64,000 nucleotides of DNA from Herbidospora mongoliensis (GCF_001570545.1 NZ_BBXD01000014.1:381508-445507), one strand, 5' to 3'; numbered from the stretch's first letter, positions 43,106 through 51,879 are shown. Notes: generated from the letters alone by a model not told the origin. Translations and numbers: made by a program.

Positions 43106-44214
43106 TTACCAGCCTGATGCAATGCGATCTTGTTGCCATCCCGAGGATCGGATTTCGGGTAACCAAATAACGAAATTTCGTGCATTCCAGCAGCCAACGG
43201 AGAACATGGAGACCTCGATCGACATGAGCGCCCTCGACTTCTCCAACATCGTGGCGGACGGGATGAGCAACGCTGCCCGCAGTGGTTCAGGCGGACTCGG
43301 GCACCACCGCGGCGGGGCCGGCTCCGTCTCGTGGGGGACCTTCTTCACGCCCAGCACCGCGATCAGGCTGAACAGCGCGACCGGGGTGGAGGAGCCGTTG
43401 GCGGCGTAGATGGCGGGGAAGGCCGGGGTGGCCGCGCCGGCCACGGTCGCGCCGATGCCGTACGCGACCGAGATGCCGCTGTAGCGCACCTTCGGGTCGA
43501 ACAACTCGGTGAACAGGCCGCCCTGCGCGCTGGCCATGATGCCCTGCACGATCGCCGCGACCAGGAAGCTGACCAGCGCCAGCCCGTGTTGCCGGTGTTG
43601 ACCAGGGCGAACATCGGCACCGGCCAGATCACGGCGGTGACCGCGCCGATGATGTAGAGCGTCTTGGAGCCGAACCGGTCCGACAGCCGGGCCCACACGA
43701 CGATCGCCAGGATCCACACCGACGTGGAGGCCAGCACCAGTGTCAGCCCTGCCACGGCCAGGAACGCGAGGTTGGACAGCAGCACCCCGAACTGCGCGAG
43801 GCTGCCTAGAAGGCGCGGTTTGCGCGGAGTGGCGTTCCCCGTGGAGATCAGCAGCGCGCCGCCCCACTCGCCGGCCACCCCGAAGCCCTGGATCATGCGC
43901 AGCGCCACCAGCAGCAACGGCGCCCCGATGCCGATCGCCGCGTACGTCGGCAGCGTGCCGGTCAGGATCAGGGTGAGCACCAGCATCGACTTACGGCCGA
44001 TGCGCTCGCCGAAGTGCCCCACCACGGCCGCGCCGATCGGGCGTACCGGGAACCCGACCGCGAACGCCGACAGAGAGGCCAGCATGGCCGCCTCGGGCGA
44101 GGAGTCGGTGAAGAACAACCGGGGGAACACCAGCGCGGCGGCGGTGCCGAAGATGAAGTAGTCGTACCACTCGATCGAGGTGCCGATGAAGCTGGCGGCG
44201 AAGACGCCCTTCAT
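43106..44214 (-). pseudogene. MFS transporter (metabolite:H+ symporter type), deleted and frameshifted
   Basis: It begins like an MHS-family symporter: MKGVFAASFIGTSIEWYDYF, then the GxxGRK loop HFGERIGRKSMLV and LRMIQGFGVAGEWGGALL. The sequence jumps from LLGSLAQFGVLLSNLAFLAV directly to SVWILAIVVWARLSDRFGSK, so about 100 residues (helices 6-7 region) are missing. Near 43600 the frame shifts, and the next frame continues LALVSFLVAAIVQGIMASAQ, YSGISVAYGIGATVAGAATP. After GVKKVPHE the similarity ends and the frame runs into unrelated sequence to 43106. Inactive. Confidence 0.78.
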
Positions 44215-44296
44215 CGAGGTCGTCTCTTGGTGCTGTGCTGGGGCCGGGACGCCAAGACCACCGTGTCATCCGGCCTGCGGACAACGGGAGCTGACG

Positions 44297-44782
44297 ATGG
44301 CCGCCCGGCCCGTGCACGAACAGAAGACCTCGGAGGCGACGGTAGAGGAGGTCCAGCGGCAGATCTCCGCTGGAATGCGGGCCTTGCAGCTCTACCTGGA
44401 CGATCGGGTCGCCCAGGGCCACACCACAGCGGAGCGGGTGGCCGCCCCCATGGAACAAGCCCATGGCCACGGCGCCGAAATCCTGGGGCTGACCACACTC
44501 GCCACCGCAACCCGCCCCGACGAAACCGAGCGGCAAACCCCGAACTCCTCACCCACAGCGGCAAGCCAGACCGATAGAGCGGTCGTGGCACACCGCGGCG
44601 GCCTCTGGCGCGCGACGAATCGCTGCCAACGCCAGTGGCCCACATGTCGTGCGAGCCCTTTTGGTCGTCCGCCGCAGCGGGGCCAGCCCCGGCCGGTGGC
44701 AGTGATACGGCGTTCCCGCTGGTCACGGCGCCGGCGGAAGGCTGCCGCACCTGACATCGAAAATCTGTACTCACTGGAGTAG
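44297..44782 (+). CDS. Hypothetical protein
   Basis: 161 codons from ATG 44297, preceded by GGGAG at good spacing and divergent from the broken MFS gene. The first 70 residues look like a real acidic helical protein (TVEEVQRQISAGMRALQLYL, DDRVAQGHTTAERVAAPMEQ). The second half is arginine/proline-rich (GRPPQRGQPRPVAVIRRSRW) and may be out-of-frame read-through after a frameshift. No family recognised. Confidence 0.4.
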   Translation: MAARPVHEQKTSEATVEEVQRQISAGMRALQLYLDDRVAQGHTTAERVAAPMEQAHGHGAEILGLTTLATATRPDETERQTPNSSPTAASQTDRAVVAHRGGLWRATNRCQRQWPTCRASPFGRPPQRGQPRPVAVIRRSRWSRRRRKAAAPDIENLYSLE

Positions 44783-44894
44783 ACATTCGCGGGCGTCGGA
44801 GCTAATGTTTCTCACATCGCAAGGACGGATCGACCGGGTGGCGGAAGTACGAGCATCACGATGAACCGCCCGGAGCAACACGAAGTGGATTGAC

Positions 44895-45148
44895 GGCAGA
44901 AGGTCGGACGTGACGGGCCACGCAGTAGTAAGGGGCCCGGCCGTGGACGCGCTGCCAGAGGTGAAGTCGCAGTAGTTGTCATGGCAGAAGGTCGGACGAC
45001 AGGGGCCGGTGCAGTGCTGGGGGCCCTGGTCGTGGACGCGCTGCCGCAGGTGAAGTCGCAGTAGCAGTCATGGCAGAAGGTCGGACGTGAGGGGCCAGTG
45101 CGGTGCTGGGGGTCCTGATCGTGGACGCGCTGCCGCAGGTGAAGTCAG
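44895..45148. repeat. Three tandem 88-89-bp units
   Basis: Units at 44895-44982, 44983-45071 and 45072-45148 (last shortened). Each opens with GGCAGAAGGTCGGACG and contains GTGGACGCGCTGCC and AGGTGAAGTC; the middle part varies. Each has AGAAGG about seven bases before a potential GTG or ATG, and units 1 and 2 encode short peptides ending VDALPEVKSQ and VDALPQVKSQ followed by TAG. No spacer structure of a CRISPR. The remaining 300 bases around it (44783-44894, 45149-45427) show nothing further. Confidence 0.8.
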
Positions 45149-45427
45149 ACAGAAGTCAGACAGTAGGTCGCGGAGATAGAGACGAAGGGAGTGTTGAACG
45201 CCATCAGGATCGCCCGTTGCAGGCTGTGTCTCGCCGCTCGGGTACCGCAGTTCCACAGATAGGCAGGTGGTCTCCGGTCACGCATTTGCGATCCCCGCAT
45301 CTCCGCCGCACAGCAGGGCGGACGCGGAAAACAGAGAACCGGCCGATGGCCGGTAGATGGTGTTGAACTCTTCGGGGCCCCGGCGCACAGGCGTCGGGGC
45401 CCCCTGTGCGTGCAGGGAAAGGAATGT

Positions 45428-45853
45428 ATGGCTCAAACTCGCTCGGCTGCCGGTGGAGACACGCTGACTCCCGGCAGGATCGCGCACACGGCCGGACCCA
45501 GGAGCGGGTTGGCGGCCGACGACCGGTTCGAGGATCGGTTCGAGGATCGGTTCGAGGATCGGTTCGACGATGAGGACTACCCCGCCTACAGCATGGGTGC
45601 GGCCGCCGAAATGCTTGATGTCACCCCGACGTTCCTGCGGGCGCTGGGCGCCGCCAAGCTGATCGAGCCGTTGCGCTCCAGCGGCGGCCATCGCCGCTAC
45701 TCCCGTTACCAGTTGCGCCTGGCCTCGCGCGCCCGCGAATTGGTGGACCAGGGCATCGCGGTGGAGGCCGCCTGCCGCATCGTCATCCTGGAAGACCAGC
45801 TGGCCGAGGCGCTGCGCATCAACCAGGCCCGTGAACGCCCGGCCGCACACTAG
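45428..45853 (+). CDS. MerR-family regulator with N-terminal acidic repeat
   Basis: 141 residues from ATG 45428 (AAAGGAA upstream). MerR-type winged HTH at about 55-95: YSMGAAAEMLDVTPTFLRAL, EPLRSSGGHRRYSRYQLRLA. A short coiled helix follows (ARELVDQGIAVEAACRIVIL). No effector domain, so it belongs to the short HspR/SoxR-length single-domain group of actinobacterial regulators. Just before the HTH, residues DRFEDRFEDRFEDRFDDED come from four tandem 12-bp DNA repeats; this acidic, aromatic tail may have expanded by slippage. Confidence 0.85.
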   Translation: MAQTRSAAGGDTLTPGRIAHTAGPRSGLAADDRFEDRFEDRFEDRFDDEDYPAYSMGAAAEMLDVTPTFLRALGAAKLIEPLRSSGGHRRYSRYQLRLASRARELVDQGIAVEAACRIVILEDQLAEALRINQARERPAAH

Positions 45854-46014
45854 CCACGGCGGGTGGGGGTTGACCTCTTCGGTGATCAGGTCGAACTCCT
45901 CCTGGATGCGCTCGTGCGGCCCGTCCTGGTGAGCGGGCGCGCCGGAGTGGCTGGGCAGTCGATGACGACCAGATATGACATGGCCGCAGCCTGCTTGTGC
46001 TTCATTCCATGGGG

Positions 46015-46680
46015 TCATGGCCCGGATGTGAGGCGGGTCAGGAGGCGGTGCTCGTAGACGTAGACCACGGCTTGGACCCGGTCGCGGAGGTCGAGTTTGG
46101 CCAGGACCCGGGAGATGTGGGTCTTCACCGTCTGCTCGCCGACGAACAGCACCGCCGCGATCTCCGCATTCGAGCGACCGCGTGCCAGTTCCAGCAGGAT
46201 CTCCAGTTCGCGGGCGGTCAGGCGCTGCAGTTCCGGTGGCTCGGGAGTGGGGGCCAGCCCGGCGGCGAGGCGGCTGACCAGGCGCTGGGTGACCGAAGGA
46301 TCGATCAGCGCATCGCCGCGGGCGGCGACCCGGATGGCCCCGAGCAGTTCCTCGGTGGGCATGCTCTTGAGCAGGAAACCGCTGGCTCCGGCTTGCAGCG
46401 CCCGGTAGAGGTAGGCGTCGTCGTCGTACGTGGTGAGCAGCAGGATCTTGGTGGCGGAGTTGCCGGCCAGGATCATCTCGGCCGCACCCAGCCCGTCGAG
46501 CACGGGCATCCGCACGTCGAGCACGGCGACGTCCGGGGCCAGCCGCAACACGTGGTCGACGGCTGCCCGGCCGTCGCCGACATCGGCCACGCACTGCAGG
46601 TCGGGCTGGGTCTCCAGGGCCGCCCGGAACCCGGAGCGGAAGAACTCGTGGTCGTCCGCGAGCAGCACGCTGATGGTCAT
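46015..46680 (-). CDS. NarL/LuxR-type response regulator
   Basis: 221 residues. Receiver domain with LLADDHEFFRSGFRAAL, phospho-acceptor Asp in VAVLDVRMPVLDGLGAAEM, LLTTYDDDAYLYRALQAGAS. C-terminal LuxR HTH: LTARELEILLELARGRSNAE, IAAVLFVGEQTVKTHISRVL. Cognate of the histidine kinase encoded upstream; their genes overlap by 4 bp. Confidence 0.94.
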   Translation of the reverse strand: MTISVLLADDHEFFRSGFRAALETQPDLQCVADVGDGRAAVDHVLRLAPDVAVLDVRMPVLDGLGAAEMILAGNSATKILLLTTYDDDAYLYRALQAGASGFLLKSMPTEELLGAIRVAARGDALIDPSVTQRLVSRLAAGLAPTPEPPELQRLTARELEILLELARGRSNAEIAAVLFVGEQTVKTHISRVLAKLDLRDRVQAVVYVYEHRLLTRLTSGP

Positions 46681-47882
46681 CGATCTGTCTCCAGGGGGAA
46701 GCTCACGCGGGTTGTCCAGGTCAGGCCATCGGGGGCGGGCCCGGACTCGACGCTGCCCGAGTACAGGCCGGCTCGGTGCCGGATGCCGTCCAGTCCGCGC
46801 CCGGTGCCCGGGGACGGTGTCGCGACCGCCGGCACCGGGTTGCTGCCGGTGACGACCAGGTGCGTGTCGTCCTGGTCGATGACGAGATCGAGGGTGCCAC
46901 CCGCGCCGTGGCGAAGGGCATTGGTGAGGATCTCCTGGACGACGCGGTAGGCCGCGACATCCACGGAGTCCGGCAGGCGGGCCGGTTCCAGTCCGCGCAC
47001 CCGCGTCTGCAGCGGCAGGCCGGCTCGCCGGCTGCCGTTGAGCAGTTCCTCGAGGTTGCGCAGGCCGGGCTGGCGGACCTCGTCGCGGTGGTCGTCGTAC
47101 AGCAGGTCAAGCATCCGGCGCAGGTCCGACATCGCGGCCAGGCTCGAGGATTCGATCTGTTCCAGAGCGGTTTTCAGCTTCTGCGGACCTGCGCCCGCGG
47201 CGAGCCCGAGCCGGGCGGCAGCCGCGTGCACCCCCATGGCGGCGACATGGTGGGAGATGGTGTCGTGCAGGTCGCGGGCGATGGCCCCGCGTTCCTTGGC
47301 CACGACCGCGGTCAGGGCCTCGCGGGCCGACTGCCGCTCGGCCTCGGCCCGCCGTTCGACCTCGTCGATGTACCCGCTGCGGGCGGTGGTGTAGCGGCCC
47401 ATCAGCCACGGCAGGAACGTGTTGCTCACCGTGGTCAGGGTGGTCACCAGGCCGCTGCCGCCGGTGTCGTAGCCCACCACCAGCTGGGCGCCGGTCATGC
47501 CGATCACCAGAGCGGCCAGCGCGCCACCGGACTGCCATCCCCGCAGCCAAGCCCCGGCCCGATAGCCCGCCAGGACCAGCCCGGTGGCGTTGCCTGGGCC
47601 GCCGTCGCCGACCCCAGTGGCCGAGACCAGCAGCACCGCCACCGCGCAGCGGACCACCCCGTGGGCCAGGGCCACCCACCCGGCGGTCGCGGCCGGTAGG
47701 GCCAGGGAAAGATCCACCAGCGCGATCGCCGCCGCGGCCAGCCACAGCGCCGGCACCAGCGGCTGCCCGGAGGCATCCAGGAAGTAGAAGATGGCGCCGT
47801 CCACGACCGTGCAGATCAGGGCGATCAGGATCGACTGGTGACGCAGGGAGGCGTTCTCGTCCAGCCCGGTACTGCGCCTCAC
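46677..47882 (-). CDS. Sensor histidine kinase (HisKA_3 type)
   Basis: 401 residues from GTG 47882 (AAGGGA upstream; GTG 47924 is an alternative). Five or so N-terminal membrane helices (ILIALICTVVDGAIFYFLDA; PALWLAAAAIALVDLSLALP), no extracellular sensor domain. The dimerisation helix contains the phospho-His in RGAIARDLHDTISHHVAAMG; the ATPase has ILTNALRHGAGGTLDLVID and GTGRGLDGIRHRA. Membrane-embedded input suggests it senses envelope state. Upstream lies a secreted peptidase gene in the same direction, a possible target. Confidence 0.92.
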   Translation of the reverse strand: MRRSTGLDENASLRHQSILIALICTVVDGAIFYFLDASGQPLVPALWLAAAAIALVDLSLALPAATAGWVALAHGVVRCAVAVLLVSATGVGDGGPGNATGLVLAGYRAGAWLRGWQSGGALAALVIGMTGAQLVVGYDTGGSGLVTTLTTVSNTFLPWLMGRYTTARSGYIDEVERRAEAERQSAREALTAVVAKERGAIARDLHDTISHHVAAMGVHAAAARLGLAAGAGPQKLKTALEQIESSSLAAMSDLRRMLDLLYDDHRDEVRQPGLRNLEELLNGSRRAGLPLQTRVRGLEPARLPDSVDVAAYRVVQEILTNALRHGAGGTLDLVIDQDDTHLVVTGSNPVPAVATPSPGTGRGLDGIRHRAGLYSGSVESGPAPDGLTWTTRVSFPLETDR

Positions 47883-47978
47883 CGATCCATCCCTTCTAAG
47901 CTGTTCCGTCTGGTCCGTACGCACGCCGGGCAGGCCTGGCCGCGGCCAGGCCTGCCGGTGGTGGTGTCAGCGATGGTG

Positions 47979-49487
47979 TCAGGCCCGACCGGCCACGATG
48001 AAGGACAGGATGTCCACCACGCCTTCCGGGGCGGTTCCCGGGGTGTGTCCGACGTTTTTGTACTCCTTGAACGTGGCGCGGGGGAACTGGGCCGCGGCCT
48101 GCCGTCCGGCGAGGCTGGTGGTGTTGGCGTCCAGGTCACCGGAGAGCACCAGGACCGGCACGTTCGGCAGCTTGGCCCCACGCGGCAGGGGGGACTTGGC
48201 CGTCGGGTCGTTCGGCCAGTTCAGGCAGGCGGCGGTGTCGTAGTCGGCGCGGGTGACCCACGCCTTCGGGCTGAACGGTGCGAAGTCCTTGGCCGACAGG
48301 CGGGACTGGACCCGGTCGTAGTCGGCTCGGCGGGTGGACAGGCTGTCGGCGTAGTCGAAGTCGCGGGGGTAGTCGTGGCAGGTGGCGGCCCAGGACAGTG
48401 TGTCGGAGTACAGCTCCGAACCCTTGGTGAAGGCTTCGGCCGTCGTGGTGAGGTCGTCGCGGACGAGTTCGCGGAACGGTTCGAGGTTCCCGCGGCGAGC
48501 GGCTGCGGCCGCCGAGGCCAGGGCCAGTGCGGTGTCGATGTCGGCCTCGGAGGCGTACACCCCGGCGGCGGTCGACGTCATCCGCCATTCGTCCAGGACG
48601 ACGTTGTGGGTGGTGCCCGCGTAGGTGACGTCGACCTGGGCCGGGTTGGCTCTCAGCCGCTTGGCCAACGCGGCGATGTCGTTCAGTACCGTGGTGCCCG
48701 AGCATTTTTCGGTGCGCTGGCAGACCAGGCGGACGGCCCGCCGGAAGGCGGCGACGTCACCGGTGCCGATCGGGTTGGTGTTCACCGCGTACGCGCCGGC
48801 CAGGGAGATGGTGCGGACGCGGGTGGGGTGGCGCTGGGCGTAGACCGGCATCAGGTAGGTGCCGTAGGAGACGCCGACCAGGTCGAGCCGGTCCACGCCG
48901 AGCCGGGCCCGCACGGCGTCGATGTCGTCGGCGAACGCGGCCGTGCCGTAGTCGCCGACCCGCTCGCCGAGTTGCTCGCCGCACTCACCGATCATGGCGC
49001 GTTGGCGTTCGAGGCCGACGAACGCCCGGTCCGGTCCCGCCAGCGCCGGGCAGGTGATGGCCCCCGAGCGGCCCACCCCGCGGGGGTCGATCAGCAGCAG
49101 GTCCCGCCGATCCGACAGCGATGCGAAGCCATCGGCGAACAGCGCACCGGCCAGGTCGATCGCCGAGTCACCCGGACCACCCGGGTTCGGCACGATCGTG
49201 CCGAGTCCCGGTTTCGAGGTGTCCGTGTGCGGGATCAGTGCGAAAGCGACCGGGGTGGTGCCCTTGGCGGGGTTGCGGCGATCCAGCGGCAGGGTCAGGA
49301 CGCCGCATCGAGCCGTCGGCATGGCCTCCAGATCCTTGCACGGCTGCAGCCCGGCGACCGTGGCGGCCGAAGCCGTCATCGCGGGGGCGGCGGTGGCCCG
49401 CGTGACCGCCTCGGCGGGGGAGCCGACCGGGGTGAGTGCGGCGACGCTGGCCAGGGCCAGCAGTGCGGAGACGAAAGCGGTCTTCAT
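47979..49487 (-). CDS. Secreted alpha/beta-hydrolase peptidase (tripeptidyl aminopeptidase-like)
   Basis: 502 residues from ATG 49487, after AGGGAG. Signal peptide LALASVAALTPVGSPAEA. Motifs: PNPGGPGDSAIDLAGALFAD (oxyanion), DLLLIDPRGVGRSGAITCPA, nucleophile LVGVSYGTYLMPVYAQRHP, acid LVLSGDLDANTTSLAG, His KNVGHTPG. This is the SlpD/SlpE/Tap family of mycelium-associated aminopeptidases, which trim tripeptides outside the cell. Six Cys suggest disulfides. Lies 96 bases upstream of the two-component system, same strand. Confidence 0.9.
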   Translation of the reverse strand: MKTAFVSALLALASVAALTPVGSPAEAVTRATAAPAMTASAATVAGLQPCKDLEAMPTARCGVLTLPLDRRNPAKGTTPVAFALIPHTDTSKPGLGTIVPNPGGPGDSAIDLAGALFADGFASLSDRRDLLLIDPRGVGRSGAITCPALAGPDRAFVGLERQRAMIGECGEQLGERVGDYGTAAFADDIDAVRARLGVDRLDLVGVSYGTYLMPVYAQRHPTRVRTISLAGAYAVNTNPIGTGDVAAFRRAVRLVCQRTEKCSGTTVLNDIAALAKRLRANPAQVDVTYAGTTHNVVLDEWRMTSTAAGVYASEADIDTALALASAAAAARRGNLEPFRELVRDDLTTTAEAFTKGSELYSDTLSWAATCHDYPRDFDYADSLSTRRADYDRVQSRLSAKDFAPFSPKAWVTRADYDTAACLNWPNDPTAKSPLPRGAKLPNVPVLVLSGDLDANTTSLAGRQAAAQFPRATFKEYKNVGHTPGTAPEGVVDILSFIVAGRA

Positions 49488-49617
49488 CGGATGCTCCCTG
49501 AGGTCAGACTCGATCGGGCTGATCGTTCTGAGGTCAACGTTAGGAACCCGCACACCCTGCGGTCGTCCCCGACGAGTCCCCCTCCAGGTCCCCCATAAGA
49601 GGGAGACGAGGGGTACT

Positions 49618-50058
49618 TCAGGTGCGGTTCTGCTGCGTGGCGCGGTCTTCGACCTGCCGCTTGAGGCCGGCGTTGAAGGCGGTGTAGCCGTTGTCGCCGC
49701 CCTGTTTCATGAAGGGCTGCATCAGGGTCGTCAGGCCGCCGGAGAACTCTTCGTGGTTGGTGAGGTGGGTGGTGCCGTCCGGATTGGCCAGGAGGATGAA
49801 CGAATGCCGGCCGAGGAACAGCCGCTCGGAGATGAGCGTGCCCGACCACTGCAACTGCTCACCCGGTTCCACGACCGTGACGGTGGGCCTGAAGGAGAAG
49901 CCGGGCATCTTCATCGAGAGCCTGTTGCCCACCTGGGCCGTTCCTTCGACACGGGAGAAGTTGCTCCACTCGCCGTAGCGGGGGAAGTCGACCAGGACGT
50001 CCCAGACCGCTTCCCTGCCGGCGTTGATGTCGACGCCGGTCTTGATGACGTAGCTCAC
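49618..50058 (-). CDS. SRPBCC-family (START-like) protein
   Basis: 146 residues from GTG 50058, seven bases after GGAG. Pattern: TGVDINAGREAVWDVLVDFP, RYGEWSNFSRVEGTAQVGNR, FSFRPTVTVVEPGEQLQWSG, THLTNHEEFSGGLTTLM. A hydrophobic-pocket protein that binds or converts a small lipophilic compound; no catalytic motif visible. It ends the hydrolase-TetR transcription unit upstream, 34 bases after the TetR stop, and may belong to that operon. Confidence 0.85.
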   Translation of the reverse strand: MSYVIKTGVDINAGREAVWDVLVDFPRYGEWSNFSRVEGTAQVGNRLSMKMPGFSFRPTVTVVEPGEQLQWSGTLISERLFLGRHSFILLANPDGTTHLTNHEEFSGGLTTLMQPFMKQGGDNGYTAFNAGLKRQVEDRATQQNRT

Positions 50059-50092
50059 GATCACACTCCACAACGGTTCAACAGAACTCAGG

Positions 50093-50680
50093 TCAGTGGG
50101 CTGGAATCAGGTCGGGCCACTTCGCTTTCAGGCCCTGGTCGATGAACCCGAGCATCCAGGTGAAGCTGTCATCGACGTCAGTGTTGATCTGGAAACTGCC
50201 GATCGCTTCGAGGGCTGAGAATCCGTGCAGCATGCTGCGCAGCATCCGCAGCGCGTGGATCTCCTCGTCGCGGTCCAGCCGGTACCCGTGCAACATGGCC
50301 GTCCAGGAGGCGAGGACGCGACCGATGGCCGGGACCAGGGGGTCGTCGGGCCCGGTGATGATGGCGGCGTTGCCGGCGGCATACCGACCGGGGTGCTCGG
50401 CCACGTACGTCCGCATCGCGTGCGCCCCGGCGACAAGGGCCTCTTTGCCGGAACGTCCTTGGGTGGCGTCGCGGATGGCGTCGGCGAGTTCGGCCATGGC
50501 CAGGACGGCGATCCGGTGGGCGAGGTCGGCCTGGCTCGCGACGTGCTTGTAGAGCGAGGGGGTCTTGACCCCCAGACGCTCGGCCAGCAGGCCCATGCTG
50601 AGGTTCTCGAACCCGATCTCGTCGACCAGGGCGGCCCCGGCCTCGGTGACCGACGCCGGGCTCAGCCCGGCCCTAGGCAT
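50093..50680 (-). CDS. TetR-family regulator, copy A of a duplicated pair
   Basis: 195 residues. HTH: VTEAGAALVDEIGFENLSMG, LLAERLGVKTPSLYKHVASQ. The C-terminal half is the WHG/TetR_C_33-like type (AMRTYVAEHPGRYAAGNAAI, ALRMLRSMLHGFSALEAIGS, FTWMLGFIDQGL). Its start overlaps the end of the upstream hydrolase by 8 bp. An equally long protein at 55997-56584 is highly similar throughout, with the same 8-bp overlap, so the pair was duplicated. Likely regulates its own hydrolase operon. Confidence 0.9.
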   Translation of the reverse strand: MPRAGLSPASVTEAGAALVDEIGFENLSMGLLAERLGVKTPSLYKHVASQADLAHRIAVLAMAELADAIRDATQGRSGKEALVAGAHAMRTYVAEHPGRYAAGNAAIITGPDDPLVPAIGRVLASWTAMLHGYRLDRDEEIHALRMLRSMLHGFSALEAIGSFQINTDVDDSFTWMLGFIDQGLKAKWPDLIPAH

Positions 50681-51509
50681 TGGCCAGGGTCTTGGCCAGG
50701 AACGGCAGGGCCAGTGCGAGGACCTTGTCGGGTGTCTGGGCGTGCGGGTAGTGACCGGCGCCCTGGATGACGACCAGTTCCCCGAGACCGGCGGGCAGGT
50801 CGGCGATGATCTTCTCACCCTCGGCTCGCGGATCGGCCCAGTCGGGGTCGAGGCTGCCCTGGATGATCAGGACCGGGCAGGTGACGTTGGGTAGCTGGGC
50901 GCCGGCGTCGGTCGGCGCGTTCTTGCACATGGCCTGCAGGACCTTCATCCGGCCGGGCTCGCTCATCTTGGTGTCGATGCGGCCCAGCTCGCCGTCCCAG
51001 TCGGCGGGCTTGGTGGGGTAGGCCAGGTCGAGGTACTTCTTCCAGGCCGACAGGCTTCCCAGGAGCATGGTCATCCCGAGCTGGGTGGAGCCGGCCCGGT
51101 AACGCTTGACCCGCAGCAGACCACCCAGAGGGACCGACTGCTTGCGGGTGAAGGGGGCCAGCTCGATGATGCCGGTGATCACGTCGGGCGCGGTGGCGGC
51201 CGCGATGGTCGCCGCCCCGCCGCTGATCGATTGCCCGATGATCACTGCCGGCCCCCCGAGGTGGCGCACGACGGCGACCAGGTCACCGGCGATGTCGGTG
51301 CGGGTGTAGCCGTCCCAGCCGAGGCCGGAGTCACCACAGCCGCGGATGTCCACGTTGGCCACCCGGTATCCAGCCGTCACCAGGGCCGGAACGAGAAAAC
51401 GGTAAGAGTGCCGGCTGTCGCCCATGCCGTGCGCGAGGACGACCAAGGGCCCTTCTCCGGTCACGTCGTAGGCGATGGTGTTGCCGTCGATGCGCAGGTA
51501 CTCGGGCAC
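50673..51509 (-). CDS. Alpha/beta hydrolase, copy A of a duplicated pair
   Basis: 278 residues from GTG 51509, seven bases after GGAGG (GGAGGACATC then GTG; copy B uses GGAGGTCGTC then ATG). Oxyanion LVVLAHGMGDSRHSYRFL, DIRGCGDSGLGWDGYTRTDI, nucleophile VIIGQSISGGAATIAAATAP, acid LIIQGSLDPDWADPRAEGE, His IQGAGHYPHAQTP. The elbow GQSISG replaces the usual GHSxG. Resembles epoxide hydrolase/haloperoxidase-like hydrolases; substrate unknown. Preceded by its own operator region. Confidence 0.9.
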   Translation of the reverse strand: MPEYLRIDGNTIAYDVTGEGPLVVLAHGMGDSRHSYRFLVPALVTAGYRVANVDIRGCGDSGLGWDGYTRTDIAGDLVAVVRHLGGPAVIIGQSISGGAATIAAATAPDVITGIIELAPFTRKQSVPLGGLLRVKRYRAGSTQLGMTMLLGSLSAWKKYLDLAYPTKPADWDGELGRIDTKMSEPGRMKVLQAMCKNAPTDAGAQLPNVTCPVLIIQGSLDPDWADPRAEGEKIIADLPAGLGELVVIQGAGHYPHAQTPDKVLALALPFLAKTLANA

Positions 51510-51525
51510 GATGTCCTCCATGGAC

Positions 51526-51562
51526 TTGCTAACTTGAATAGCTAAAAGCTAATGGAATTAGC
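51526..51562. promoter_or_regulatory. Nested inverted repeats, probable operator of pair A
   Basis: An inner palindrome TAGCT AAA AGCTA (51539-51551) is flanked by GCTAA (51528-51532) and TTAGC (51558-51562). Four GCTA-type half-sites stand in AT-rich DNA directly upstream of the hydrolase start. Probably bound by TetR copy A; differs in sequence from the operator of copy B. Confidence 0.6.
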
Positions 51563-51653
51563 CAACCGAGTCAAGGGGGTGCATGGGTCGACGCAAACGA
51601 GGGATTTCCAGAGAACCGCGCCGGACAAGACCGCCAGGCCGGGTGCAGACCTC

Positions 51654-51862
51654 ATGTCAGAGCCGACGATCGACGGACTGGAGTCCGCCCCGCGCCCGGG
51701 GTCGCACCGGCGGCCAACAACCCAAGCTCGGCCCCGCCCGGTCCGCCTGGCCCGAGAGAGATGTATGACTCCGGCGACTACACCGTCCAGCAGCGCCCAG
51801 AACTGGGTCGACACGGACGAGGACGAAACCGCCGACTGGCTGACCGAGCCTCTACGCTCCTG
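51654..51862 (+). pseudogene. Serine resolvase/invertase C-terminal remnant
   Basis: Pieces of one family appear in order but in different frames: EPTIDGLESA, then RGRTGGQQPKLGPA, then VRLARE, then MYDSGDYTVQQ. Together they match the end of a serine recombinase (ER..DGL..ARARGR.GG..PKL...QVRLAREMYD.G.YTVQQIA). The recognition helix is no longer readable. The rest of the 370-base gap 51510-51879 holds no gene. It marks an old insertion next to duplicated pair A. Confidence 0.55.
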
Positions 51863-51879
51863 AGCTCGCGCGTTCGGCG

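Noticed and set aside
44895-45148. CRISPR array
   Set aside because: Units are contiguous 88-89-bp copies without unique spacers and no cas genes occur in the window.
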